From Paraburkholderia sp. UYCP14C (GTDB lineage: Bacteria > Pseudomonadota > Gammaproteobacteria > Burkholderiales > Burkholderiaceae): 33,984 nucleotides of DNA. The position numbers were made by a program, and so were the translations under genes. Under the pieces are notes generated by a model that had not been told where the DNA came from, searched no databases, and saw nothing but the letters and a program-made list of their open reading frames with translations. The stretch lies in contig NZ_SELS01000074.1 in assembly GCF_004197395.1 (NCBI RefSeq), positions 1 through 33,984 of the forward strand, written 5' to 3'. This document shows, in pieces, positions 1 through 7,107 of the stretch (positions are counted from its first letter, which is position 1; every line of letters begins with the position of its first letter).

Positions 1-230
1 TCCGCTCGCGATTTACGCTCCACGCTTCCTCCCCACACCCGGTCGCCCTCGTGCAGTTGCGCTTCACTTCATTCGCTATGACCAGCTTATGGCGGGACTT
101 ACACCCGCAGGAGTACGCCCATGCTGGGCGCACAAACAGAACGGGCGAGACTCACGTCTCGCCCGTCCGGACAACACCGCAGCCGCCGCGCGGTCGCAAC
201 CGACCCGCGAGAGCCGCACTTCGAACCGCG
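1..230. other. Intergenic left edge, no confident gene
   Basis: I see no recognisable gene here. One plus-strand frame is open from the left edge to 277 and could be the tail of something outside the window, but it runs through two hairpins and into the antisense of scoB, so I do not call it coding. A short perfect hairpin (CGCCCA, loop TGC, TGGGCG) lies at 116-130, followed closely by the stronger stem at 141-166. Confidence 0.5.
141..166 (-). terminator. Probable intrinsic terminator of scoA-scoB
   Basis: An 11-bp perfect stem (ACGGGCGAGAC at 141-151 with GTCTCGCCCGT at 156-166) closes a 4-base loop. On the minus strand it is followed by a T-rich stretch (TTCTGTTTG). It lies 65 bases downstream of the scoB stop codon, which suits termination of the minus-strand operon. 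Confidence 0.7.
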
Positions 231-872
231 TCAGCTCACCGCGCTCACATCGAGCGGCGCGCCGGTTTTCGCCGTGATTTCCTCGACGCTCACACCCGGC
301 GCGAGTTCGGTCACTTTCAAGCCGTTTTCGGTCACTTCGATCACGCCGAGATCGGTGATGATCTCGTCGACCACACCCACGCCCGTCAGCGGCAGCGTGC
401 ATTCTTCGAGAATCTTGTGCTGATCGCCCTTCGCGACGTGCTCCATCAGCACGATCACGCGCTTGACGCCCGCCACCAGGTCCATCGCGCCGCCCATGCC
501 CTTGATCATCTTGCCCGGGATCATCCAGTTCGCGAGATCGCCCTTCTTGCTGATCTGCATCGCGCCGAGAATCGCCAGATTGATGTGGCCGCCGCGAATC
601 ATCGCGAACGAATCCGCCGACGAGAAAATCGACGAACCCGGCAGCGTCGTTACTGTCTGCTTGCCGGCGTTGATCAGGTCGGCGTCGACTTCGTCTTCCA
701 GCGGCGACGGGCCGATGCCGAGCAGGCCATTCTCCGACTGCAGCCACACTTCGACGCCCGCCGGCACGTGGTTCGCGACCAGCGTAGGCAGGCCGATGCC
801 GAGGTTCACGTAAAAGCCGTCCTGCAGTTCCTTCGCCGCGCGCGCGGCCATTTCGTCACGAGTCCATGCCAT
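231..872 (-). CDS. scoB: 3-oxoacid CoA-transferase subunit B
   Basis: Beta subunit (213 aa) of succinyl-CoA:3-ketoacid CoA-transferase, which moves CoA from succinyl-CoA to acetoacetate in the cytoplasm and so activates ketone bodies. The family signature SENGLLG is at residues 46-52, and Glu47 is the expected catalytic residue that forms the glutamyl-CoA thioester. The product begins MAWTRDEM; an AAAGGAG ribosome-binding site lies just upstream of the ATG at 872, so a longer in-frame extension into scoA is not needed. Only two bases separate it from the scoA stop, so the two subunits are almost certainly co-translated. Related butyrate/acetate CoA-transferases have the same fold, so the exact 3-oxoacid preferred is inferred. 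Confidence 0.95.
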   Translation of the reverse strand: MAWTRDEMAARAAKELQDGFYVNLGIGLPTLVANHVPAGVEVWLQSENGLLGIGPSPLEDEVDADLINAGKQTVTTLPGSSIFSSADSFAMIRGGHINLAILGAMQISKKGDLANWMIPGKMIKGMGGAMDLVAGVKRVIVLMEHVAKGDQHKILEECTLPLTGVGVVDEIITDLGVIEVTENGLKVTELAPGVSVEEITAKTGAPLDVSAVS

Positions 873-874
873 GA

Positions 875-1579
875 TCAGTCTCCTTTCGCGCGGACGACGC
901 GTTGTTCGATGCGTTTTTCCGGATGCGCATTCAGCACGATGCGCTGCACGAAGATGCCAGGCGTGTGGATCGCGTCCGGATCGAGCTCGCCCACTTCGAC
1001 GATCTCTTCGACTTCCGCGACGGTGATGCGGCCAGCCATCGCGCACATCGGATTGAAGTTGCGCGCGGTGCGGCGATAGATCAGGTTGCCGGACTTGTCG
1101 GCCTTCCATGCCTTGACGAGCGCGACGTCGGCGGTCAGCGAATGTTCGAGCACGTAGTGTTTATCGCCGAACTGGCGGGTTTCCTTGCCCTCGGCGATCT
1201 GCGTGCCGTAGCCGGTGTTCGTGAAAAACGCCGGGATGCCCGAGCCCCCCGCGCGCAGCTTCTCGGCAAGCGTGCCTTGCGGCGTGAATTCGAGCTCGAG
1301 TTCGCCGGCCAGGTACTGGCGCTCGAACTCCTTGTTCTCACCGACGTACGACGAGATCATCTTCCTGATCTGGCGCGTCTCGAGCAGCAGGCCGAGGCCG
1401 AAACCGTCGACGCCCGCGTTGTTGCTGATGCAGGTGATGCCCTGCACCTTCGTATCGCGCAGCGCCGCGATCAGCGCCTCGGGAATGCCGCACAAGCCGA
1501 AGCCCCCGACGGCGAACGTCTGGCCGTCCTTGACGATGTCCTTCAGCGCCTCGGCGGCGCCTGGATAGACCTTGTTCAT
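875..1579 (-). CDS. scoA: 3-oxoacid CoA-transferase subunit A
   Basis: Alpha subunit (234 aa) of the same CoA-transferase. It opens [12 protein letters not shown] and carries the glycine-rich CoA-binding stretch [11 protein letters not shown] at residues 24-34. Length and sequence match the bacterial split form, in which A and B together equal one mammalian SCOT chain. The ATG at 1579 is preceded by a GAGGAAGGG-type ribosome-binding site; an upstream in-frame start at 1678 adds 33 unrelated residues and is rejected. It is first in a two-gene minus-strand operon and faces a PAS-LuxR regulator. A 16-bp perfect palindrome lies 124-139 bases upstream of the start, a likely control site. Confidence 0.95.
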   Translation of the reverse strand: MNKVYPGAAEALKDIVKDGQTFAVGGFGLCGIPEALIAALRDTKVQGITCISNNAGVDGFGLGLLLETRQIRKMISSYVGENKEFERQYLAGELELEFTPQGTLAEKLRAGGSGIPAFFTNTGYGTQIAEGKETRQFGDKHYVLEHSLTADVALVKAWKADKSGNLIYRRTARNFNPMCAMAGRITVAEVEEIVEVGELDPDAIHTPGIFVQRIVLNAHPEKRIEQRVVRAKGD

Positions 1580-1702
1580 CTGTTTGTCCCTTCCTCTATG
1601 GAAACCCGAAACCTGTACGCAGGCCGCCGGATCATTGCGGCTGATATCGCGGCTGGCGAACTTCACGTCGCCTCCCAATACCGCTACGTCATTCTAGTCA
1701 TC

Positions 1703-1718
1703 CGCGGCATATGCCGCG
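1703..1718. promoter_or_regulatory. Perfect 16-bp palindrome between scoA and the LuxR gene
   Basis: CGCGGCAT followed by ATGCCGCG is a perfect inverted repeat in the divergent gap. Reading toward scoA, a TAGAAT hexamer at 1696-1691 could be a -10 element, which would place the palindrome over the -35 and spacer region. This is typical geometry for a dimeric regulator. The neighbouring LuxR-type protein is the natural candidate to bind it; that is inference. Confidence 0.55.
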
Positions 1719-1798
1719 TTGTCATCTGCCCGAAAGAGTACGCTGGGCCAGCCATGCGGCACAATACGCAAAAATACATAAGTACTTGCCGCCCGCCC

Positions 1799-2344
1799 AT
1801 GCCCGCCCTGGATTACCGCACTGCGTTTCACCTCGCGCCGATCGGCCTCGTGCTGTCCCGCGAGCGGACGATCGAAGACTGCAACGACGAGCTCGCGTCG
1901 ATTTTCGGCTACGCGCGCGACGCGCTGATCGGTCAGTCCTTTCAGGTGTTGTATCCGTCGGCGGATGAATTCGAGCGCATCGGCGCGCGCATCCCGCCGA
2001 TCATGACCGCGCAAGGGAGCTACGCGGACGACCGCATCATGAAGCGCGCAAATGGCGAGCTGTTCTGGTGTCACGTGACGGGCCGCGCGCAGCAGCGCAC
2101 CGACCCGCACGCAGCGGGCGTCTGGACCTTCGAGGATCTGAGCGCGACCCGGCGGGTCGCGGTGGAACTGACGCCGCGCGAGCGCGAAATCGCCGCGCAA
2201 CTGGTGACGGGCAAGACCAGCAAGCAGATCGGCCGCGTGCTCGACATCAGCCCGCGCACGGTCGACGTCTACCGTGCGCGGCTCATGCGCAAATACGACA
2301 CGGGCAATGCGACCGAGCTGTTGCAGCGGCTGCTCGGCGATTGA
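1799..2344 (+). CDS. PAS domain LuxR-family transcriptional regulator
   Basis: A compact 181-aa regulator. Residues about 5-115 form a single PAS domain (RTAFHLAPIGLVLS, then NDELASIFGY), and residues about 122-180 form a GerE/LuxR helix-turn-helix (LTPREREIAAQLVTGKTSKQ, SPRTVDVYRARLMRKY). There is no receiver domain or membrane segment, so it probably senses a small ligand or redox signal directly in the cytoplasm. It is divergent from scoA-scoB, and this arrangement makes it the likely regulator of that operon. I chose the ATG at 1799 because the PAS domain starts at once; an in-frame ATG at 1754 would add 15 residues and remains possible. The stop codon lies inside a 21-bp tandem duplication. 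Confidence 0.88.
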   Translation: MPALDYRTAFHLAPIGLVLSRERTIEDCNDELASIFGYARDALIGQSFQVLYPSADEFERIGARIPPIMTAQGSYADDRIMKRANGELFWCHVTGRAQQRTDPHAAGVWTFEDLSATRRVAVELTPREREIAAQLVTGKTSKQIGRVLDISPRTVDVYRARLMRKYDTGNATELLQRLLGD

Positions 2345-2372
2345 CGGAGGATGCTCGGCGATTGACGGAGGA
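2331..2372. repeat. Exact 21-bp tandem duplication across the luxR stop
   Basis: Positions 2331-2351 and 2352-2372 are identical. The unit begins TGCTCGGCGATTG and contains the last codons and TGA of the PAS-LuxR gene, so the second copy is a non-coding echo of the gene's 3' end. Confidence 0.95.
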
Positions 2373-2420
2373 AATTTGAAGCGCGCGACGGCGTGGTCGA
2401 GCCGCGCGCTCAGGCCGGGT

Positions 2421-2446
2421 TGTCAGACGGCGCTGTCAGACGGCGC
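2421..2446. repeat. Exact 13-bp tandem duplication
   Basis: TGTCAGACGGCGC occurs twice head to tail (2421-2433 and 2434-2446), in the convergent gap between the LuxR gene and the thioesterase. It ends two bases before the thioesterase stop codon. Confidence 0.95.
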
Positions 2447-2448
2447 GG

Positions 2449-2880
2449 TCAGTCCGCCTTGACGAGCGCCGCGCTCTCGATGGCCGCGCGCAGTACGTCG
2501 GGCACCGGCACCGACTTGCCCGCCGCGTAGTCGATCCACACGCATCGCGCGGCGCCCCGTGCGTAGAGCGTATCCGGCTCATCGGCGCGAAGGAGCTCGA
2601 AAGCCGTATCGAAGCTGCTCCGCCCCGGCGTGGCCACCGACATCCGGCCGATCACGTCGCCCGGATAGTGGAGCTGCTTCAGAAACTCCATCGACGCATT
2701 GACGATCACCGGCCCCTGCCCGTCCGCGCGCTGGCCGAGAAAGTCCATGTGCTCGAACCAGGAAATCCGCACCTGCTCCATGTAGCGGAAATAAACCGTG
2801 TTGTTGACGTGACCGAAGGCGTCCATGTCGCCCCAGCGGATCGGCATCGTCATTTCGAAAACTGCGTGAAAATCGCTCAT
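2449..2880 (-). CDS. Acyl-CoA thioesterase, 4HBT/YbgC-like hotdog fold
   Basis: A 143-aa single-domain hotdog thioesterase expected to hydrolyse acyl-CoA in the cytoplasm. The family signature is RWGDMDAFGHVNNTVYFRYM at residues 15-34; Asp20 is the probable catalytic aspartate, with His24 and Asn26/27 in the conserved GHVNN turn. Length is normal for the family. It follows the short-chain dehydrogenase by 56 bases on the same strand and is probably co-transcribed with it. Substrate chain length cannot be read from the sequence. The neighbouring ETF-ubiquinone oxidoreductase and CoA-transferase favour a fatty-acyl or ketoacyl-CoA role over an aromatic one. Confidence 0.88.
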   Translation of the reverse strand: MSDFHAVFEMTMPIRWGDMDAFGHVNNTVYFRYMEQVRISWFEHMDFLGQRADGQGPVIVNASMEFLKQLHYPGDVIGRMSVATPGRSSFDTAFELLRADEPDTLYARGAARCVWIDYAAGKSVPVPDVLRAAIESAALVKAD

Positions 2881-2936
2881 CCTGTACTTCCGTTCTTCCT
2901 TTTTCTGCCTGACTGTTGAAACCTGGGACGGCCCGC

Positions 2937-3713
2937 TCACGCGAGCCCGAAGCCGTCGTCGGCGGCGATCACAGAGCCGTTGATGAACTGCGATTCGTCC
3001 GCCGCGAGCAGCAGCAACAGCCCGTCGAGATCCTCCGGCTTGCCGACCCGATGACGCGGCAGCATCGCCACGAGTTTCTGCCCCTGGTCGGTCGACCAGT
3101 GGTGATGGTTGATCTCGGTGTCGATATAGCCGGGGCAGATCGCGTTCACGTTGATGCCGTGCTTGCCCCACTCGAGCGCCATCGCCTTTGTCATGTGGAC
3201 GACCGCGGCCTTGCTCATCGAATACAGGCCGATTTGCGGCAGCACGCGCAAGCCCGCCATCGACGCGATGTTGATGATCCGGTACGACGGCTTCTGCGCG
3301 TTGTTGCCACGCATGATCATGCGCTTGGCGACTTCCTGCGCGACGAAAAACGCGCCGCGGGTATTCGTGTCGAACACGTATTCGAAGTCCGCCGGCGTGA
3401 CCTCGGACAGCTTCTGCGTGGTCGACACGCCCGAGTTATTGACGAGGATGTCGATCGTGCCGGCCTCGGTCTCCGCGTGCGCGACCGCCGACTTGATGCT
3501 CTGGTAGTCGGTCACGTCGAGCGACACGACGTGCGCGGCGCCGCCGGACGCCTCGATTTCCGCGCGCAGCTCCTTGAGCCGCTCGGTTCGTCGGCTCGCC
3601 AGCACGACTTTCGCGCCCGCCTGCGACAGCACCACCGCGAAGCGCTTGCCCAACCCGCTCGAAGCGCCCGTGATCAGCGCGACCTTGCCTTCCAGATTGA
3701 TCGAACGGCCCAT
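2937..3713 (-). CDS. SDR-family NAD(P)-dependent oxidoreductase
   Basis: Classical short-chain dehydrogenase/reductase of 258 aa with every expected motif: nucleotide-binding TGASSGLG at 15-22, NNSG at 92-95, catalytic Ser151, Tyr164 and Lys168 (YSMSK), and PGYIDTE at 194-200. Arg41 and Arg42 after the second beta strand hint at NADP(H), which is inference. It resembles 3-oxoacyl-reductase or 3-hydroxyacyl-CoA dehydrogenase-like SDRs, but the substrate cannot be assigned. The ATG at 3713 has a good AAGGAAAG ribosome-binding site. It is the first gene of a two-gene unit with the thioesterase and faces ETF-ubiquinone oxidoreductase across a gap with a TetR-like operator. Confidence 0.92.
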   Translation of the reverse strand: MGRSINLEGKVALITGASSGLGKRFAVVLSQAGAKVVLASRRTERLKELRAEIEASGGAAHVVSLDVTDYQSIKSAVAHAETEAGTIDILVNNSGVSTTQKLSEVTPADFEYVFDTNTRGAFFVAQEVAKRMIMRGNNAQKPSYRIINIASMAGLRVLPQIGLYSMSKAAVVHMTKAMALEWGKHGINVNAICPGYIDTEINHHHWSTDQGQKLVAMLPRHRVGKPEDLDGLLLLLAADESQFINGSVIAADDGFGLA

Positions 3714-3799
3714 TGTCTTTCCTTGTTCGGTTGTAGTGACAACTGCGGTTGACGGGGTTCGGTAGGACCGCGGCTAAGGGTCTATACCGTATCATGAAA

Positions 3800-3815
3800 T
3801 AGTACGATCGTGCTA
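3800..3815. promoter_or_regulatory. Near-perfect 16-bp operator-like palindrome
   Basis: TAGTACGATCGTGCTA is an inverted repeat with one mismatched pair out of eight. It sits between the divergent dehydrogenase and ETF-ubiquinone oxidoreductase genes. On the minus strand a TATAGA hexamer (3786-3781) could be the -10 of the dehydrogenase, putting the palindrome over its -35. On the plus strand TGCTAATCT overlaps its right edge as an extended -10. The form resembles TetR-family sites; fatty-acid degradation regulators of that family are known in Betaproteobacteria. The regulator itself is not in this window. Confidence 0.55.
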
Positions 3816-3901
3816 ATCTGTGGCTTTTGGGTTGCGGCGCGGGAATCGATCGCCCACAATACGAACCCGAAAAAAGCATTCTAACGGTAAGAGGAGCATC
3901 A

Positions 3902-5575
3902 ATGACCCCCGCAAGTCTCATTGAGCAGTACGGCCCGCGCGAGTCGATGGAGTACGACGTCGTCATCGTCGGCGGCGGCCCTGCGGGCCTGTCGGCGGCC
4001 ATTCGTCTGAAGCTGCGCGCCGCCGAAAAAGGCGTCGAGCTGGGCGTGTGCGTACTCGAAAAAGGCTCTGAGATCGGGGCTCATATTCTGTCGGGCGCGG
4101 TGATGGATCCGCGCGCGCTGACCGAGCTGATTCCGGACTGGAAAGAAAAAGGCGCACCGCTGACGGTCGACGTGACCGAAGACCGCTTCCTGTTCCTGTC
4201 GGCAACGGGCGCGAAGAGCGTGCCGACCTGGGCGCTGCCGGACAATTTCAAGAACCACGGCAACTACGTGATCAGCCTCGCGAACGTGACGCGCTGGCTG
4301 GGTCAGCAGGCCGAGGCGCTCGGCGTCGAGATTTTCCCGGGCTTTCCGGCGGCCGAAGTGCTGTACAACGACGACGGCTCGGTCAAGGGTGTCGCCACCG
4401 GCAACCTCGGCATCGGCAAGGACGGCGAGCCGACCGAGAACTTCCAGCTCGGCATGGAGTTGCACGCGAAGTACACGCTGTTCTGCGAAGGCGCGCGCGG
4501 CCACCTCGGCCGTCAGCTGAACGAGAAGTTCAAGCTGCGCGACGGCGTCGATCCGCAGGTGTACGGGCTCGGTATCAAGGAGCTGTGGGAGATCGATCCC
4601 GCGAAGCACAAGCCGGGGCTGGTGATGCACACGGCCGGCTGGCCGCTGGAGAACGACACGTACGGCGGCTCGTTCCTCTATCACATGGACAACAACCAGG
4701 TCGTGGTCGGCTTCGTGGTCGGTCTCGGCTATTCGAATCCGTATCTGTCGCCGTTCGAGGAATTCCAGCGCTACAAGACGCATCCGGCGATTCGCGCGAT
4801 CCTCGAAGGCGGCAAGCGCGTGTCGTACGGTGCGCGCGCGATCACCGCGGGCGGCCTGCTGTCGCTGCCGAAGCTGGTGTTCCCGGGCGGTGCGCTGGTC
4901 GGCGACGATGCGGGCTTCCTGAACGCGTCGCGCATCAAGGGTTCGCACGCCGCGATCAAGACCGGCATGCTCGCGGCCGATGCCGCATTCGACGCGGTGC
5001 AGACCGGCCGTCAGTCGGACGAACTGACCGCCTACCCGGATGCGTTCAAGACGTCGTGGCTCTACACCGAGCTGTATCGCGCGCGCAATTTCAAGCAGTG
5101 GATGAGCAAGGGGCTCTACCTCGGCACGCTGATGGTCGGTCTCGAGCAGAAGCTGCTCGGCGGCAACGTGCCTTGGACGTTGCATCATCAGCATTCCGAT
5201 CATGAGATGCTGAAGCCGGCATCGCAGTGCAAGCCGATCACCTATCCGAAGCCGGACGGCAAACTCACGTTCGATCGGCTCTCCTCGGTGTTCATCTCGA
5301 ACACGAATCACGAGGAAAATCAGCCGGCGCACCTGACGCTGAAAGATCCGACCGTGCCGGTCAACGTGAACTGGCAGACCTATGCGGGACCGGAGTCGCG
5401 CTATTGCCCGGCCGGCGTGTACGAGTTCGTGAAGAACGACGAAGGCAACGAGCGGCTCGTCATCAACGCGCAGAACTGCGTGCACTGCAAGACCTGCGAT
5501 ATCAAGGACCCGACGCAGAATATCGTGTGGGTGACGCCGGAAGGCGGTGGCGGTCCGAACTATCCGAATATGTGA
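3902..5575 (+). CDS. Electron-transfer flavoprotein-ubiquinone oxidoreductase
   Basis: A 557-aa membrane-associated flavo-iron-sulfur enzyme that takes electrons from reduced electron-transfer flavoprotein, itself fed by acyl-CoA dehydrogenases, and passes them to ubiquinone. Residues 17-35 hold the FAD Rossmann motif (YDVVIVGGGPAGLSAA). The C-terminal domain has four cysteines at 502, 526, 529 and 532 (CP, then CVHCKTCDIKDP), the expected ligands of a single [4Fe-4S] cluster. Length agrees with bacterial and mitochondrial homologues. The ATG at 3902 is preceded by AAGAGGAGC; a start 25 codons upstream lacks this and is rejected. It is monocistronic and divergent from an SDR/thioesterase pair. 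The etfA and etfB genes are not nearby. Confidence 0.96.
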   Translation: MTPASLIEQYGPRESMEYDVVIVGGGPAGLSAAIRLKLRAAEKGVELGVCVLEKGSEIGAHILSGAVMDPRALTELIPDWKEKGAPLTVDVTEDRFLFLSATGAKSVPTWALPDNFKNHGNYVISLANVTRWLGQQAEALGVEIFPGFPAAEVLYNDDGSVKGVATGNLGIGKDGEPTENFQLGMELHAKYTLFCEGARGHLGRQLNEKFKLRDGVDPQVYGLGIKELWEIDPAKHKPGLVMHTAGWPLENDTYGGSFLYHMDNNQVVVGFVVGLGYSNPYLSPFEEFQRYKTHPAIRAILEGGKRVSYGARAITAGGLLSLPKLVFPGGALVGDDAGFLNASRIKGSHAAIKTGMLAADAAFDAVQTGRQSDELTAYPDAFKTSWLYTELYRARNFKQWMSKGLYLGTLMVGLEQKLLGGNVPWTLHHQHSDHEMLKPASQCKPITYPKPDGKLTFDRLSSVFISNTNHEENQPAHLTLKDPTVPVNVNWQTYAGPESRYCPAGVYEFVKNDEGNERLVINAQNCVHCKTCDIKDPTQNIVWVTPEGGGGPNYPNM

Positions 5576-5635
5576 TTGGTGTGCTGTTTGCCTTCGCGGC
5601 GCATTGCGACAGCTTTGCGCTCCGAAGGTCAGCCT

Positions 5636-5668
5636 CGACGGTGCGTTCGCACTGTCGTTCCCGTTTTT
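5636..5668 (+). terminator. Probable terminator after ETF-ubiquinone oxidoreductase
   Basis: CGACGGTGCG (5636-5645) pairs with CGCACTGTCG (5648-5657) with one G:T wobble; the innermost pairs probably open to give a workable loop. T-rich sequence follows, including five T at 5664-5668. It lies about 60 bases after the stop codon. Confidence 0.5.
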
Positions 5669-5690
5669 CTACTCCCCTCTTTTTTGACGT

Positions 5691-5712
5691 CGCGTGCGTG
5701 ATTGCGCACGCG
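5691..5712. other. Short inverted repeat in convergent gap
   Basis: CGCGTGCG (5691-5698) and CGCACGCG (5705-5712) can form an 8-bp stem with a 6-base loop. A T-rich tract precedes it on the plus strand, so for a minus-strand transcript the hairpin would be followed by A residues, not U. Its role is unclear. Confidence 0.35.
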
Positions 5713-5780
5713 ATGCCACGCTACGCGCGGGCTGTGTGCCCACGCGGCGCAATCGCGGAAAAAAAGGAAGCGTTCAGGAA

Positions 5781-5800
5781 GCGCCGCTCATAAGCGGCGC
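5781..5800 (-). terminator. Possible terminator of aroC
   Basis: GCGCCGCT (5781-5788) and AGCGGCGC (5793-5800) form a perfect 8-bp stem with a 4-base loop, 44 bases beyond the aroC stop. On the minus strand a run of seven T follows, but only after a 15-base gap, so it is a weak fit to an intrinsic terminator. Confidence 0.45.
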
Positions 5801-5843
5801 GAGGTCGGCGAAAGTCGCGAGACTCTCGTCGTGCAAGCACAGG

Positions 5844-6944
5844 TTACGGCGCGCTCGCCGCGATCTTCGGCGTGGCGACGGCCACATCGCCGCATTGCGC
5901 GCGATGACGCAACGCGTGATCGATCAGCACGAGCGCAAGCATCGACTCGGCGATCGGCGTCGCACGAATGCCGACGCACGGGTCGTGCCGCCCGAAGGTT
6001 TCGACGACCACCGGCTGCCCCGCCTTGTCGATCGAACGGCGCGGCGTGCGAATGCTCGAGGTCGGCTTGATCGCGATCGACACCGTGATGTCCTGCCCCG
6101 TCGAAATACCGCCGAGCACACCGCCCGCGTGATTGCCGACGAAGCCCTCCGGCGTCAGCTCGTCGCCATGCACCGAGCCGCGTTGCGCGACGCTCGCGAA
6201 GCCCGCGCCGATCTCGACGCCCTTCACCGCGTTGATGCCCATCATCGCGTGCGCGATGTCGGCGTCGAGGCGGTCGAACAGCGGCTCGCCGAGGCCGACC
6301 GGCACACCGGAGGCGACCACGTTGATACGCGCGCCGATCGAATCGCCGTCCTTGCGCAGCGCGTCCATATACGCTTCGAGTTGCGGAACGATCTCCGCAT
6401 TCGGCACGAAGAACGGGTTTTCGCGCGCCTGCGCCCAATCGACGAACGGCACGTCGATCTCGCCGAGCGCGGCCATATAGCCGCGAATCTCGGTGCCGAA
6501 CTTCTCGCGCAGCCACTTCTTGGCGACCGCTCCCGCCGCCACCGTCGGCGCCGTCAGCCGTGCCGACGAGCGGCCGCCGCCGCGGTAGTCGCGAATGCCG
6601 TACTTATGCCAGTAGGTGTAGTCGGCGTGGCCGGGGCGGAAGGTCTCGGCGATATTGCCGTAGTCCTTGCTGCGCTGGTCGGTGTTGCGGATCAGGAGCG
6701 CGATCGGCGCGCCGGTGGTTTGACCTTCGAACACGCCCGACAGGATCTCGACCTTGTCCTCTTCCTGGCGCTGCGTCACGTGGCGCGACGTGCCCGGCTT
6801 GCGGCGATCGAGTTCGAACTGGATGTCGGCTTCGTTGAGCGCCATGCCCGGCGGGCAGCCGTCGATCACGCAGCCGATAGCGGGGCCGTGCGATTCGCCG
6901 AAGGTGGTGACAGTGAAAAGCGTACCGAGCGTGTTGCCGGACAT
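5844..6944 (-). CDS. aroC: Chorismate synthase
   Basis: Seventh enzyme of the shikimate pathway. It converts 5-enolpyruvylshikimate 3-phosphate to chorismate with reduced FMN, in the cytoplasm. At 366 aa it has the normal length. Family signatures are all present: GESHGPAIG at 16-24, [14 protein letters not shown] from about 103, RGGGRSSAR at 121-129, and [15 protein letters not shown] near the C terminus. The start at 6944 matches homologues ([10 protein letters not shown]). It follows the transporter/acyltransferase gene on the same strand with a 163-base gap and probably has its own promoter; a CATAAT hexamer lies 34-39 bases upstream. Confidence 0.98.
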   Translation of the reverse strand: MSGNTLGTLFTVTTFGESHGPAIGCVIDGCPPGMALNEADIQFELDRRKPGTSRHVTQRQEEDKVEILSGVFEGQTTGAPIALLIRNTDQRSKDYGNIAETFRPGHADYTYWHKYGIRDYRGGGRSSARLTAPTVAAGAVAKKWLREKFGTEIRGYMAALGEIDVPFVDWAQARENPFFVPNAEIVPQLEAYMDALRKDGDSIGARINVVASGVPVGLGEPLFDRLDADIAHAMMGINAVKGVEIGAGFASVAQRGSVHGDELTPEGFVGNHAGGVLGGISTGQDITVSIAIKPTSSIRTPRRSIDKAGQPVVVETFGRHDPCVGIRATPIAESMLALVLIDHALRHRAQCGDVAVATPKIAASAP

Positions 6945-6977
6945 GAGCGTCGTCCAAAGAAATACGGGGAGAACGCT

Positions 6978-6983
6978 ATTATG
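6978..6983 (-). promoter_or_regulatory. Candidate -10 element for aroC
   Basis: On the minus strand CATAAT (6983 to 6978) matches the sigma-70 -10 consensus at five of six positions and would give a leader of roughly 27 bases. No convincing -35 hexamer is visible at the usual distance. Confidence 0.35.
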
Positions 6984-7107
6984 CCAGTCCGCTCGCCTCC
7001 AGGCCGGGCCCGACGACGACGATGGCCGACCGGCCAGGACGCCCGCGGCCGCAATCGGGTGATAACGGGCGAACGCGCCACCACGGCGTTAGCGCACCGG
7101 CCCACGG

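Noticed and set aside
902-1798. Long upstream extension of the PAS-LuxR frame
   Set aside because: It reads antisense to scoA and has no domain; the PAS domain starts just after 1799.
3899-5485. Long antisense open frame (528 codons) opposite ETF-ubiquinone oxidoreductase
   Set aside because: High-GC shadow frame with Arg/His/Ala-rich composition and no domain; the plus-strand gene is certain.
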